Source: an uncultured Pelagibacteraceae bacterium
Lineage (GTDB): Bacteria; Pseudomonadota; Alphaproteobacteria; Pelagibacterales; Pelagibacteraceae
Assembly (NCBI GenBank): GCA_902524535.1
Contig: CABZDR010000001.1
Span: forward strand, 62,001 to 126,000
Direction: 5' to 3'
DNA: 64,000 nucleotides
Shown here: piece by piece, positions 12,970-22,529 of the stretch
Position numbering within the stretch: the stretch's first letter is position 1
Layout of the letters: each line of letters starts with the position of its first letter
The notes under the pieces: model-generated
Database searches by the model: none
Told to the model about the DNA's origin: nothing
What the model saw: the letters and a program-made list of their open reading frames with translations, nothing else
Translations under genes and position numbers: made by a program

Positions 12970-14269
12970 ACTAATAAAAAATCTATTACCAAAAAGATTA
13001 TTTTACAGAGCCTTACTAATTGTGGCAATCCCAGTAATTGCACTTCAGCTTTTGGTCACAATAGTTTTTTTTGATAGTCTTTGGATAAAAACTAACAAAG
13101 GAATGACCAGAGCTTTGGTTGGTGAAATTGATACTTTTATTGTTGCATTTGATAATGAGGATAATAACAAAGATTATATAATTGATTTATTTTCAATTTA
13201 TTTAAATTTAAATATAAAATATCTTAAAGATAAAAATTTCGATTTTGAATTAAATGAAAGATGGTTTAGTCCTGTTGATAGATCATTAAGAAGAGAATTA
13301 AAGTCCAGTATTGGGAATGACAAATTTTGGTTTAGCACTACTGATTACTTGGAATTAATAAATATTAGAATTAAATACAAAGATGGATATTTTGAATTTT
13401 TAGTTCCTAGAGATAGAGTTACTAGCGCCTCAGCAAGATTATTTGGTTTATGGATATCCGTCCCGGCAATTTTTTTAATTTTTGTTGCAATAATATTTTT
13501 AAAAAATCAAACACGACCAATAACTAATTTAGCAAAGGCTGCCGAAAAGTTTGGAAGAGGTGAAGATGTTGGCGATTATAGACCATCAGGCTCGCTTGAA
13601 ATTAGACAAGCAGGTTATGAATTTGATAAAATGAGAAAAAGGATACTCAGACATTTAAACCAAAGATCTGAAATGTTGTCAGGAATAAGCCACGATTTAC
13701 GAACACCTTTAACAAGAATGAAATTACAGCTTTCTTTTATTAAAGATAAAGAAATTTCATCAAAATTAAGTAATGATATTAGTGAAATGGAAAAAATGCT
13801 CAATGAGTATCTACAATTTACTAGCTCATCTCAATCAGAAAAAAATCAAATATTTGACCTTTCAAAATTATTAAACGAAACAATAGAAAAATATGAAAAT
13901 GATTATATTAAAAGCGATCTAGCTCAAAAAATTTTGATAAATGGAAGAAAAAATCTATTAAAAAGGAGCTTTAATAATATTATTGATAACGGTCTTAAGT
14001 ACGGGAAAAAACTTAATATTCAGTTAAACAAAAATGGAAAAAATATATTTATTCTTATCGAAGATAATGGACCGGGTATTCCAAAGGAAGAATACGAGAA
14101 TGTTTTTAAACCATTTTATAAAATTGACAAAGGTAGAAGTGAAACTAAATCTAGTGTTGGTTTAGGATTATCAATTGCCTCTGATATTATTAGATCCCAT
14201 GGCGGATACATTAAACTTGACAAATCATCGATGAAGGGACTTGGTGTTAGGATTTTCTTGCCCGCTTAG
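12950..14269 (+). CDS. Membrane sensor histidine kinase, EnvZ-type with HAMP
   Basis: 439 aa from the ATG at 12950; a GTG two codons upstream is possible. TM1 spans about residues 20-41, a ~120-residue periplasmic loop follows, TM2 is about 164-184, then a HAMP linker that includes the conserved Pro of QTRPITNLAKAAEKFGRG. The H-box is SGISHDLRTPLTRMK with H248. The ATPase domain has the N-box NNIIDNGLKYG, G1 DNGPGIPKE, the F-box and G2 GLGLSIA. The HDLRTPLTR form and the topology fit the EnvZ group that pairs with OmpR regulators. The 3' end overlaps the convergent ubiK-like gene by 23 bp. Confidence 0.9.
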   Translation: MFYGLNKLIKNLLPKRLFYRALLIVAIPVIALQLLVTIVFFDSLWIKTNKGMTRALVGEIDTFIVAFDNEDNNKDYIIDLFSIYLNLNIKYLKDKNFDFELNERWFSPVDRSLRRELKSSIGNDKFWFSTTDYLELINIRIKYKDGYFEFLVPRDRVTSASARLFGLWISVPAIFLIFVAIIFLKNQTRPITNLAKAAEKFGRGEDVGDYRPSGSLEIRQAGYEFDKMRKRILRHLNQRSEMLSGISHDLRTPLTRMKLQLSFIKDKEISSKLSNDISEMEKMLNEYLQFTSSSQSEKNQIFDLSKLLNETIEKYENDYIKSDLAQKILINGRKNLLKRSFNNIIDNGLKYGKKLNIQLNKNGKNIFILIEDNGPGIPKEEYENVFKPFYKIDKGRSETKSSVGLGLSIASDIIRSHGGYIKLDKSSMKGLGVRIFLPA

Positions 14270-14498
14270 TTTTTTTTTTATTTGTTTTTTGTAATGATGA
14301 AATTTTTTTTTCAATATTTTCTACTCTTTTTGACAAAACTTCAAATTCTTCTTTACTTGTAAGTTTCATTCTAAAAACTATTTCATCTCTTTTAGATTTT
14401 AAAATGCTTAAAATTTCTGATCCTAGATCTTTTGATGTAATAAGGCCTTGCTCAAATATTTTAGACAATTTATCAAAAACAAATTTTGAATTTTTCAT
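14247..14498 (-). CDS. ubiK: UbiK/BMFP-family accessory factor (DUF526)
   Basis: 83 aa, small and highly charged. An N-terminal amphipathic helix (LSKIFEQGL) is followed by a C-terminal coiled coil (EEFEVLSKRVENIEKKISSL) and a Lys/Arg-rich tail, the architecture of the BMFP/UbiK family. In enterobacteria UbiK binds UbiJ and helps aerobic ubiquinone synthesis; alphaproteobacterial members are also described as membrane-fusogenic. Assigned from size and architecture. It lies back to back with lgt, as this family often does in alphaproteobacteria. Confidence 0.75.
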   Translation of the reverse strand: MKNSKFVFDKLSKIFEQGLITSKDLGSEILSILKSKRDEIVFRMKLTSKEEFEVLSKRVENIEKKISSLQKTNKKKTKRARKS

Positions 14499-14542
14499 AT
14501 TTTTATTTCAATATCTGATATAACTTATAATTATTTATCAAA

Positions 14543-15325
14543 ATGTTCATTAATAATTTTGACCCAGTAGCATTTAATTTTTTTTCATTTGAAATAAGAT
14601 GGTATTCATTATCTTATGTTTTTGGAATATTGATTGGATGGGTTTTAGCTAAAAAAATTTTTATTAATAATCAGGAAATTAAAACAAGATTTGACGATTA
14701 CATTACTTATCTTATTTTGGGTATTATTATAGGAGGAAGATTAGGTTATGTATTATTCTATAATTTAGATTATTATTTGGATAATCCCATCGATATTATG
14801 AAAATATGGGAGGGAGGAATGTCTTTTCATGGTGGAGTGATAGGAATAATAATTTCTAGTATTTGGTTTGCGAAAAAAAATAAACAAAACTTTTTTAGTT
14901 ATTTGGATATTGTTTCTTTAGTTGCTCCTATTGGAATTTTTTTAGGACGAATTTCTAATTACATAAACTCTGAATTATTTGGAACTGAAACAAGTCTCCC
15001 CTGGGGTGTAAAATTTATCAAAGTTGATGATTTATATAGACATCCATCACAATTATATGAGGCATTTTTTGAGGGATTTGTCCTATTTTTAATTTTAATA
15101 TATTTCCAAAAAAAACTAATTAATAAATCTCCAGGTATAATTTCTGGCTTATTTTTAGTTTTTTACTCAATTTTTAGATTCATAATAGAATTTTTTAGAG
15201 CACCAGATGAACAATTAGGTTATTTATTACTTAATCTGACGATGGGACAAATTATTAGTTTTATGTTTTTATTACTTGGAACATATTTAATTATCCGAAA
15301 ATATGAAAATAAAAAAGAGTCATGA
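14543..15325 (+). CDS. lgt: Prolipoprotein diacylglyceryl transferase
   Basis: Inner-membrane enzyme transferring diacylglycerol from phosphatidylglycerol to the lipobox cysteine of prolipoproteins. 260 aa with about seven hydrophobic segments. It shows IRWYSLSYVFGILIGW, GGRLGYVLFYN, GGMSFHGGVIG, the Lgt signature GRISNYINSELFG and the HPSQLYEAFFEG motif with its conserved His. The start is ATG and the end overlaps the methyltransferase gene by 23 bp. The identification is secure. Confidence 0.96.
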   Translation: MFINNFDPVAFNFFSFEIRWYSLSYVFGILIGWVLAKKIFINNQEIKTRFDDYITYLILGIIIGGRLGYVLFYNLDYYLDNPIDIMKIWEGGMSFHGGVIGIIISSIWFAKKNKQNFFSYLDIVSLVAPIGIFLGRISNYINSELFGTETSLPWGVKFIKVDDLYRHPSQLYEAFFEGFVLFLILIYFQKKLINKSPGIISGLFLVFYSIFRFIIEFFRAPDEQLGYLLLNLTMGQIISFMFLLLGTYLIIRKYENKKES

Positions 15326-16349
15326 GCTTCCTTTAGATGAATTTATAAATTTATCTCTTTATAACGAAAAATTTGGTTACTATATGAAGAAAGATCCTTT
15401 TGGCAAACAAGGTGATTTTATAACAGCGCCAAATGTTTCGAGACTTTTTTCTGAAATGATAGCTATTTGGATTGTCAGTTTTTGGGAAAACCTGGGAGCG
15501 CCAAAAAAATTTAACTTAGTTGAGCTCGGTGCAGGAAACGGTGAAATGATGGAAATAATGATAGAAAGTTTTAAAAATTTTCCAACATTTCTAAAATCTT
15601 GTACTCTCATCATCCATGAAAAAAGTCCTACTTTAATTAAAATACAAAAAAAAAAATTAGAAAAATGTAATGTTTCTTGGGTTTATCGAATTGATAAAAT
15701 AAAAAAAAATCCAAGTATATTTATTGCGAATGAATTTTTTGATGCGATGCCAATTAAGCAATTCAGAAAATATAAAAATATTTGGTATGAAAAATTTGTT
15801 AATTTTGAAAATTTTTCTAAAGCCTCATTTATCGAAAAAAAAGCTGACATTAAAAAAATTGAAAAAAAACTAAATTTCAAAATTTCACAAAATCAAAATT
15901 TTATTGAGTATTCTGAGGTTGGTTTCAGTTATTTAAAAAAAATTTCTAATATAATCAAAAAGAATGATGGGGGAATATTATTAATAGATTATGGAAATTT
16001 TGAAAAAAAAATGAAAAATACTTTACAGGCAGTCTCTAATCACAAATTTGCCAATATTTTAGAGAATATTGGAAATGCAGACATTACACACAATATAAAT
16101 TTTGAGTTGTTTAAAAGATTTACAAAAAAGTTGGGTGGATTGGATAATAATTCTAACACTCAAAAAAATTTTTTGATAAAAATGGGGATAAAGCACAGAG
16201 CTGAGTCTTTATCAAAAGATAAAGATTTTTCGAGAAAAGCTGATATCTATTACAGATTAAATAGACTTATTGATGAAAAACAAATGGGCACTTTATTCAA
16301 AGTGATGTTTATTAAAAATAAAAAAAATAATTTTAATCTAGGTTTTTAG
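15303..16349 (+). CDS. SAM-dependent methyltransferase, NDUFAF7/MidA family
   Basis: 348 aa of the COG1565 family. The N-terminus has the family's NEKFGYYMKKDPFGKQGDFI pattern and TAPNVS; the SAM site is LVELGAGNGEMM; IANEFFDAMPIKQF and LLIDYG follow. In mitochondria NDUFAF7 (MidA) dimethylates an arginine of the complex I NDUFS2 subunit; extending that to this bacterium is an inference from homology. The lgt-midA-pgeF order is common in alphaproteobacteria. An 11-base A run occurs at 15646-15656. Confidence 0.87.
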   Translation: MKIKKSHELPLDEFINLSLYNEKFGYYMKKDPFGKQGDFITAPNVSRLFSEMIAIWIVSFWENLGAPKKFNLVELGAGNGEMMEIMIESFKNFPTFLKSCTLIIHEKSPTLIKIQKKKLEKCNVSWVYRIDKIKKNPSIFIANEFFDAMPIKQFRKYKNIWYEKFVNFENFSKASFIEKKADIKKIEKKLNFKISQNQNFIEYSEVGFSYLKKISNIIKKNDGGILLIDYGNFEKKMKNTLQAVSNHKFANILENIGNADITHNINFELFKRFTKKLGGLDNNSNTQKNFLIKMGIKHRAESLSKDKDFSRKADIYYRLNRLIDEKQMGTLFKVMFIKNKKNNFNLGF

Positions 16350-16351
16350 CA

Positions 16352-17113
16352 TTGATTACCTCTAGATTATTATCCAAGCATAAGAAAATTAATCATGGTT
16401 TCTTTAACAGAGCAGGAGGGAAATCAAAAGGAATTTATAAAAGCTTAAATTGTGGACCTGGGTCTAATGATTTTAAATCAAAAATTAAAAGCAATTTGAA
16501 AATTGTCAAAAATAAAATTAGCAAAAAATCTAGAAATATTTTTTTGATGAATCAAATGCATGGTAACAATATTATTTATATAAATAAAAATTTTAAGTTT
16601 AAAAAAAAAAAAATTAAAGCTGACGCAATTATTACCGACCAAAGAAAAATACCTATTGCCGTTTTAACTGCAGATTGTGCACCAATACTATTATACGATA
16701 AGAAAATGAACATGATAGCTGCAATTCACGCTGGATGGAAAAGTGCCTATAAAGGGATAATTAAAAAAGTAGTTAATTTCATGATAAATAAAGGTTGTAT
16801 AGAAAAAAATATAGTTGCAACAATTGGTCCATGTATCCATCTTAAAAACTACAATGTAAAAAATGATTTTCAAAAAAAATTCTTAAAAAAGAATAAAAAA
16901 AATAAAGTTTTCTTTAAGAATATGAAAAATATAATTTATTTCGATCTTCCTAATTATGTAAAATCTCAGTTAAAATCGAGTAAAATCTCAAATATTGAAA
17001 TTATAAAAATAGATACTTTTGATAGTAAAAATAATTTTTTTAGCGCGAGACGATCTTTAAAATTAAAACATGATGATTATGGTAGAAATATTTCAATAAT
17101 TATGATTAATTAG
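16352..17113 (+). CDS. pgeF: Peptidoglycan editing factor / multicopper-type purine nucleoside hydrolase (YfiH, PgeF)
   Basis: 253 aa starting with TTG at 16352, three bases after the upstream stop. The family motifs are clear: NHGFFNRAGGKSKGIYKSLN, MNQMHGNN, AVLTADCAPILLYD, AIHAGWKSAYKGI and TIGPCIHLKNYNV. These hold the zinc-binding His-Cys-His set. Family members are reported as a periplasmic/cytosolic editing factor that removes L-Ser mis-incorporated into muropeptides and, in other studies, as purine nucleoside phosphorylases related to LACC1. A 13-base A homopolymer lies inside the reading frame at 16601-16613. Confidence 0.88.
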   Translation: MITSRLLSKHKKINHGFFNRAGGKSKGIYKSLNCGPGSNDFKSKIKSNLKIVKNKISKKSRNIFLMNQMHGNNIIYINKNFKFKKKKIKADAIITDQRKIPIAVLTADCAPILLYDKKMNMIAAIHAGWKSAYKGIIKKVVNFMINKGCIEKNIVATIGPCIHLKNYNVKNDFQKKFLKKNKKNKVFFKNMKNIIYFDLPNYVKSQLKSSKISNIEIIKIDTFDSKNNFFSARRSLKLKHDDYGRNISIIMIN

Positions 17114-17123
17114 ACATTTTTCA

Positions 17124-18056
17124 ATGAAACTATTAACTGGAAACAGCAACAAAGTACTTAGTAAAAATATTGCAAAATATTTAAAGACTAAGCTTGTAAA
17201 TTCAAGCATAAGAAAATTTGCTGACGGTGAAATATACATTGAGATTAATGAAAATATCAGAGGAAATAGTATTTTTATAATTCAATCTATCTCATCACCT
17301 GCAAATGATAACCTTATGGAATTACTACTTTGTATAGATGCTCTAAAGAGATCATCAGCAAAAAATATCACAGCTGTCATTCCATATTTTGGATACGCCA
17401 GACAGGATAGGAAAGTTGTCCCAAGGACTTCAATTTCTGCTAAACTAGTTTCAAATTTAATTACAAAAGCAGGTGCAGATAGAGTTGTTACTGTCGACCT
17501 ACATGCAGGACAAATACAAGGTTTTTTTGATATTCCTGTAGATAACCTTTTTTCAACACCAATATTTGCAAGGCACGCAAAAAAACGAATCAAAAGTAAA
17601 AAAATTATTTGTGTAGCACCTGATGTGGGCGGCACTGAAAGAGCTAGAGCTCTTGGTAAACTCCTAAATGTTGGTTTAGCAATTGTTGACAAAAGAAGAC
17701 CAAAACCTGGCCAGTCTCAAGTAATGAATATTATTGGAGATGTAAGGAACCAAACATGTATAATTGTTGATGACATAATTGATTCTGGTGGCACTATTGT
17801 TAATGCCGCCAAAGCTTTAAAACAAAGAGGGGCTAAAGAGGTATATGTTTATATTACTCATGGAGTTCTAAGTGGAGATGCTGTTAAGAAAATTAAAAAT
17901 TCTGTGATAAAAAATTTAGTTATTACAGACACAATCGATAATAGCCAAAAAACTAAAAATGTTAAAAATATAGAGGTTTTACCTATTTCAAACCTTATGG
18001 GCGAGGCAATAAAAAGAATTTCTAATTCAACATCTGTATCCGATTTATTTAAATAA
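17124..18056 (+). CDS. prs: Ribose-phosphate pyrophosphokinase
   Basis: Makes PRPP from ribose 5-phosphate and ATP for nucleotide, His and Trp synthesis. 310 aa, normal length. Visible are FADGEIYIEINENIRG, the flexible loop region FGYARQDRKVVPRT, VTVDLHAGQIQGFFDIPVDN with the catalytic His, and the PRPP loop IIVDDIIDSGGTIVNAA. It is followed by rplY and pth, the prs-rplY-pth-ychF order conserved widely in proteobacteria. Confidence 0.97.
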   Translation: MKLLTGNSNKVLSKNIAKYLKTKLVNSSIRKFADGEIYIEINENIRGNSIFIIQSISSPANDNLMELLLCIDALKRSSAKNITAVIPYFGYARQDRKVVPRTSISAKLVSNLITKAGADRVVTVDLHAGQIQGFFDIPVDNLFSTPIFARHAKKRIKSKKIICVAPDVGGTERARALGKLLNVGLAIVDKRRPKPGQSQVMNIIGDVRNQTCIIVDDIIDSGGTIVNAAKALKQRGAKEVYVYITHGVLSGDAVKKIKNSVIKNLVITDTIDNSQKTKNVKNIEVLPISNLMGEAIKRISNSTSVSDLFK

Positions 18057-18099
18057 TTACCTTGATTATTTATAAACATGGTTTAAAAAGCTACCTTTT

Positions 18100-18840
18100 A
18101 TGAACTCATTAGAAGCAAACATCAGAAACAATTCAACTAAAGGTCAATTAAATGCTATTAGAGATAGTGGAAATGTTCCTGGAATTATTTATGGTGGAAA
18201 AGACCAAAACCAAAAAATATCTGTTTCAAAAAAGTTATTAAAGAATTTAATTGATAAGGAAAATTTTTTGTCAAATATCATTACATTAATAGTTGATGGT
18301 AAATCTCAAAATGTTTTACCAAGAGAGATTAAGTATCATATTTTAAGCGATGAGCCTACTCATGTAGATTTTTTAAGAATATTACCTGGTGTAAAAATTA
18401 AAATAGAAGTACCAGTTAATTTTATTAATCATGAAAAATCTCCAGGTCTAAAAAGAGGAGGGGTTTTAAATATTGTAAGAAGAAAAGTTGAATTAAATTG
18501 CCCAAGTGAAAAAATACCGAATAATTTAACCATTGATCTCGATGGTGTCGACATTGGAGAAAGTTTTAAAATCTCCTCTATAAAATTAGACACAGATGTA
18601 ACTCCAACGATACAAGGAAGAGACTTTGTAATAGCAACTCTTGCAGCACCAACGGTGATTAAAGAACCAGAAAAACCAGCAGAGGCTGAATCTGCAGAGG
18701 GTGAGGAAGGAGTAGAAGCTACAGCTGAGGGAGAAAAAGCTGCAGCAGATCCAGCTAAAGGAGACAAAAAAGAAGGTGATGATAAAAAACCCGAAGAAAA
18801 AAAATCTTCTGAAAAGAAAACTCCTGAAGAGAAAAAATAG
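18100..18840 (+). CDS. rplY: 50S ribosomal protein L25 (Ctc/TL5 type)
   Basis: 5S rRNA-binding ribosomal protein of the long CTC form: an N-terminal L25 beta-barrel (about 1-95, with GNVPGIIYGGK and DFLRI) plus the TL5 C-terminal domain (about 96-190). The length of 246 aa exceeds the usual ~200 because of a low-complexity acidic/Lys tail from about residue 190 (repeats of EGE, AEGE, KKPEEKK). That tail is probably disordered. Coding is intact and the context (prs upstream, pth downstream) is the standard one. Confidence 0.93.
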   Translation: MNSLEANIRNNSTKGQLNAIRDSGNVPGIIYGGKDQNQKISVSKKLLKNLIDKENFLSNIITLIVDGKSQNVLPREIKYHILSDEPTHVDFLRILPGVKIKIEVPVNFINHEKSPGLKRGGVLNIVRRKVELNCPSEKIPNNLTIDLDGVDIGESFKISSIKLDTDVTPTIQGRDFVIATLAAPTVIKEPEKPAEAESAEGEEGVEATAEGEKAAADPAKGDKKEGDDKKPEEKKSSEKKTPEEKK

Positions 18841-18872
18841 TCAATAAAAATTGAAACTAACCACTTTTATTT

Positions 18873-19433
18873 ATGATTTTATTTGTAGGATTAGGTAATC
18901 CAACTCCCAACAGTGAAAATAATAGGCATAATGTTGGCTTTAAAATTATAGATTGCATTAATAAAAAATTTAACCTATCTAAGCAAAAACCAAAATTCAA
19001 AGGTCTTTTAACTACTGGTAACATAGGTAAAAAGAAAGTTTATGCCATTAAACCATTAACGTTCATGAATAATTCTGGGATTTGCATAAGAGAATTAATT
19101 GAATATTTTAAGATAAATGCTGAAGATGTAATTGTTTTTCATGACGATTTGGACGTAGAATTTGGAAAAATTAAAACTAAATTTGGTGGGTCAAGCGCAG
19201 GCCATAATGGAGTGGCCTCTATTGATAAATTTATAGGTAAAGACTACTCAAGGGTCAGAATTGGTATTGGTAAACCAAAAGGTTCTATAGAAGTTGCAGA
19301 TTATGTTTTGCAAAACTTTAATGATGATGAGACTGTTGATATGGAAAAAATTACGGAAAATATTATAGACTCAATCTCTATTCTTGTTGAAAAAAAATTA
19401 GATTTATTTTCTAGTAAAGTTAATAATAGCTAA
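18873..19433 (+). CDS. pth: Peptidyl-tRNA hydrolase
   Basis: Recycles peptidyl-tRNAs released prematurely from ribosomes. 186 aa. It contains FVGLGNP, NNRHNVGFKIID with the catalytic His, KPLTFMNNSG, VIVFHDDLDVEFG and GGSSAGHNGVASI, and RIGIGKP, all signature segments of bacterial Pth. The stop and the ychF start overlap in TAATG, so the two are translationally coupled. Confidence 0.96.
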   Translation: MILFVGLGNPTPNSENNRHNVGFKIIDCINKKFNLSKQKPKFKGLLTTGNIGKKKVYAIKPLTFMNNSGICIRELIEYFKINAEDVIVFHDDLDVEFGKIKTKFGGSSAGHNGVASIDKFIGKDYSRVRIGIGKPKGSIEVADYVLQNFNDDETVDMEKITENIIDSISILVEKKLDLFSSKVNNS

Positions 19434-20506
19434 TGGGTTTCAAGTGTGGAATAGTTGGACTGCCTAATGTTGGTAAATCGACTTTATTTAATGCTTTAAC
19501 AAATTCAAGTAAAGCTCAAGCTGCAAATTTTCCTTTTTGTACCATTGAGCCAAATGTTGGTATTGTTCCTGTTCCAGATATAAGATTAAAAAATTTGGCA
19601 AATATTTCAAATTCTAAGAAAATTATCAACACAACTATTTCATTTGTTGATATTGCAGGTTTAGTAAAGGGTGCATCTAAAGGAGAAGGTTTAGGAAATA
19701 AATTCCTATCACATATAAGAGAAGTTGATGCAATTATACATTTAATAAGATGTTTTGACTCAGATGATATTCAAAATGTAAACCCGAATGTGGATCCTAT
19801 TAGAGACCTAGAAATAATTGAGACAGAAATGTTGCTTGCCGATATGGAGTCTGTTCAAAAGAGGTTGGAAAAAAACAATAAAAAAAATCTAGAAGATGAG
19901 CAGTTAAAAATTCTTGAAAGTGCGTCTGATTGTATAAATAATGATAAAGATATCTCAGTTTTAAAATCACAATTTGAAAAAAAACAGCTTAACCAAAGCG
20001 GGCTACTATCTTTGAAGCCAAAAATATATGTGTGTAATGTTGATGAGGAAAGTATTAAAAAAGGTAATGAATACACAAAAAAAATTATAAATAAATTTGG
20101 ATACGATAATGTTTTAATAATCTCAGCAGATGTAGAAAACCAAATAAATAATTTTGATCAAGGTGAGAAGAAAAGCTATATGGAAATGATAGGACTAAAA
20201 GAGATAGGATTAAGTATGTTGATTCAAAAAGGTTATGAAATATTAGAATTAGATACCTATTTCACCTCTGGACCTGAAGAGACTAGAGCGTGGACAATAG
20301 AAAAAAACTGTAAAGCACCTAAAGCAGCTGGAGAAATTCACTCTGATTTTGAAAAAGGATTTATCAGAGCAGAAACTATATCATATAGTGACTTTATTCT
20401 AAACAAAGGTTGGGCTAATGCAAAATTGAATGGTAAAATGAGATTAGAAGGAAAAGATTATATTGTACAAGATGGTGACGTATTAAACTTTCGTTTCAAT
20501 ACGTGA
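19433..20506 (+). CDS. ychF: Redox-regulated ribosome-binding ATPase YchF (Obg family)
   Basis: 357 aa. The G1 loop GLPNVGKSTLFNAL, G3 DIAGLVKGASKGEGLGN and the degenerate G4 (NVDE instead of NKxD) mark YchF, which prefers ATP over GTP. A coiled-coil insert occupies the middle, and the C-terminal TGS domain ends AKLNGKMRLEGKDYIVQDGD. Its last 24 bp overlap the 3' end of the convergent petC, so both C-terminal ends share DNA. Confidence 0.96.
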   Translation: MGFKCGIVGLPNVGKSTLFNALTNSSKAQAANFPFCTIEPNVGIVPVPDIRLKNLANISNSKKIINTTISFVDIAGLVKGASKGEGLGNKFLSHIREVDAIIHLIRCFDSDDIQNVNPNVDPIRDLEIIETEMLLADMESVQKRLEKNNKKNLEDEQLKILESASDCINNDKDISVLKSQFEKKQLNQSGLLSLKPKIYVCNVDEESIKKGNEYTKKIINKFGYDNVLIISADVENQINNFDQGEKKSYMEMIGLKEIGLSMLIQKGYEILELDTYFTSGPEETRAWTIEKNCKAPKAAGEIHSDFEKGFIRAETISYSDFILNKGWANAKLNGKMRLEGKDYIVQDGDVLNFRFNT

Positions 20507-21262
20507 CCAGATCCGTTTCATGCTGAAGTAAACTAAAATTGTTAATATAATCAAATAAACAATTGCTTTGAAGCCCATCTGGTGTCTTGACTCTAAATGT
20601 GGTTCAGCTGCCCACATCAAAAATGTAGTGACATCTTTTGACATCTGCTCAACTGACGCTGTAGTACCATCACCATATGCAACTAGACCATCTGAAAGTT
20701 GATTAGCCATTTTTATTTTATTTCCATACATATATTTGTTGTAATAAACTCCATCGTCTAAACTCATACCTTCCGGAGGATTTTCGTATCCTTGAAGTAA
20801 AGAATAAATATAGTCTACTCCACCTCCCCTAGCTTTTACTAAAACCGACATATCAGGTGGATACGCTCCACCATTGGCAGCCTGCGCTGCCTTTACGTTA
20901 TCATATGGCATCACAAACTTATCAGATAATTTACCAGGTCTTGTGAACATTTCCCCATCATCATTAGGCCCATCAGTGACTTCAAAAGATGCTGCTATCG
21001 CTTTAGCTTGTGCTAAAGAGAACTCTGGACCACCTTTTTCAGCTAAGTTTCTATAACTCAGATATTTCATTGAATGACAAGATGAACAGACCTCGGTATA
21101 AACTTGATATCCTCTTTGCAATGCTCCTCTATCAAACTTTCCGAAAAGTCCTTTAAAACTCCAATCAGTTTTCAAATACTCAATTTTTTCAGCTGAATTG
21201 GATTTGACAGAAAATCCAAAAAATAAAATAAAAATTAATAGTATTCTTAAATAGCTTTTCAC
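20483..21262 (-). CDS. petC: Cytochrome c1 of the bc1 complex
   Basis: Heme c subunit passing electrons from the Rieske protein to soluble cytochrome c. 259 aa: Sec signal (about 1-23), heme motif C59-S-S-C62-H63, the axial-Met candidate in [13 protein letters not shown], and a C-terminal membrane anchor ([15 protein letters not shown]) with a basic stop-transfer end. It is third in petA-petB-petC, overlapping petB by 4 bp. In SAR11 the bc1 complex feeds the cytochrome c oxidase encoded about 28 kb further on in this window. Confidence 0.97.
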   Translation of the reverse strand: MKSYLRILLIFILFFGFSVKSNSAEKIEYLKTDWSFKGLFGKFDRGALQRGYQVYTEVCSSCHSMKYLSYRNLAEKGGPEFSLAQAKAIAASFEVTDGPNDDGEMFTRPGKLSDKFVMPYDNVKAAQAANGGAYPPDMSVLVKARGGGVDYIYSLLQGYENPPEGMSLDDGVYYNKYMYGNKIKMANQLSDGLVAYGDGTTASVEQMSKDVTTFLMWAAEPHLESRHQMGFKAIVYLIILTILVYFSMKRIWSRIETKV

Positions 21263-22524
21263 TTAACTTCTAATTTTTCCTTATTTTTTGCCAAAGCTAA
21301 ATTAGGAGAACCACCTAGCACCGGTTCAGTTATACTCAATGGTACAGGTAAAGTTTTTTCTCTATAACCTAAAATTGGAAGAACTACTAAAAAATGTAAG
21401 AAATAGTAAGCTGTAGCCACTCTTGCAACGAGTAAATATAATCCTTCAGCTGGCATAGCACCTACGTAACCTAAAATTAGTACATCAGCAACTAAGATCC
21501 AATAGAATTGTCTGTATAGCGGTCTAAAAACTGCAGATCTTATTTTAGAAGTATCAAGCCAAGGTAGAGCGGCTAAAATAAGAATTGCTGATAACATTGC
21601 TACAACTCCTAAAAGTTTGTCGGGAACAGATCTTAGTATCGCATAAAATGGTAAAAGATACCATTCAGGCACTATGTGTGCAGGGGTAACTAAAGGATTT
21701 GCTTCAATATAATTGTCAGCGTGACCTAGGATATTTGGCGTGTAAAAAACAAAAAATGCAAAAACAATCATGAACATCAGTAAAGCAAAACCGTCTTTAA
21801 TTACAATATAAGGATGAAACGGCACAGTATCTTTAGATGGTTTTTTAATATCTATCCCAACTGGATTATTATTGCCTGGAACGTGAAGTGCCCAAATATG
21901 CAATACCACTAAACCTAAAATTAAAAATGGAATTAAGTAGTGTAATGTAAAAAATCTTGTCAATGTAGGGTTATCAACTGAATAACCTCCCCACAACCAG
22001 GTCACTATGCCCTCGCCTACTAATGGAATTGCACTAAATAAATTTGTTATAACAGTCGCTCCCCAAAAACTCATCTGTCCCCAAGGTAGCACATAGCCTA
22101 AAAAAGCTGCTGCCATCATTAATAAATATATTATTATTCCTATAATCCATATGACTTCTCGTGGAGATTTATAAGACCCATAAAATAAAGATCTAAATAT
22201 ATGTATGTATACTGCTAAGAAAAACATTGAAGCTCCATTTGCGTGAATATACCTGATTAACCATCCATAATTTACATCTCTCATAATGTGTTCTACGCTA
22301 TCGAAAGCCATATCTGCATGGGCGATGTAATGCATTGCCAAAACTAATCCAGTTACAATTTGAGTTATCAAACAAAAAGTAAGTATCCCTCCAAAGGTCC
22401 ACCAATAATTTAAATTTTTTGGTGTAGGATAATCTGTTAAATGACTTGCTAAAGTAAGCAAGGGCAATCTATCATTAAACCATTTTCCAAATTTTGACTT
22501 AGGTATATATTCTTGATCACTCAT
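21259..22524 (-). CDS. petB: Cytochrome b of the bc1 complex
   Basis: Di-heme membrane core of complex III with Qo and Qi sites. 421 aa, eight hydrophobic helices. Heme-binding helices contain the paired His residues ([51 protein letters not shown]). The Qo motif PEWY appears in [16 protein letters not shown]. It lies between Rieske and c1 genes with gaps of 5 bp upstream and a 4 bp overlap downstream. Confidence 0.98.
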   Translation of the reverse strand: MSDQEYIPKSKFGKWFNDRLPLLTLASHLTDYPTPKNLNYWWTFGGILTFCLITQIVTGLVLAMHYIAHADMAFDSVEHIMRDVNYGWLIRYIHANGASMFFLAVYIHIFRSLFYGSYKSPREVIWIIGIIIYLLMMAAAFLGYVLPWGQMSFWGATVITNLFSAIPLVGEGIVTWLWGGYSVDNPTLTRFFTLHYLIPFLILGLVVLHIWALHVPGNNNPVGIDIKKPSKDTVPFHPYIVIKDGFALLMFMIVFAFFVFYTPNILGHADNYIEANPLVTPAHIVPEWYLLPFYAILRSVPDKLLGVVAMLSAILILAALPWLDTSKIRSAVFRPLYRQFYWILVADVLILGYVGAMPAEGLYLLVARVATAYYFLHFLVVLPILGYREKTLPVPLSITEPVLGGSPNLALAKNKEKLEVK

Positions 22525-22529
22525 AGGGC

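Noticed and set aside
18067..18096. Possible hairpin between prs and rplY
   Set aside because: The GGT/ACC arms are only 3 bp and no stable stem or T-run forms.
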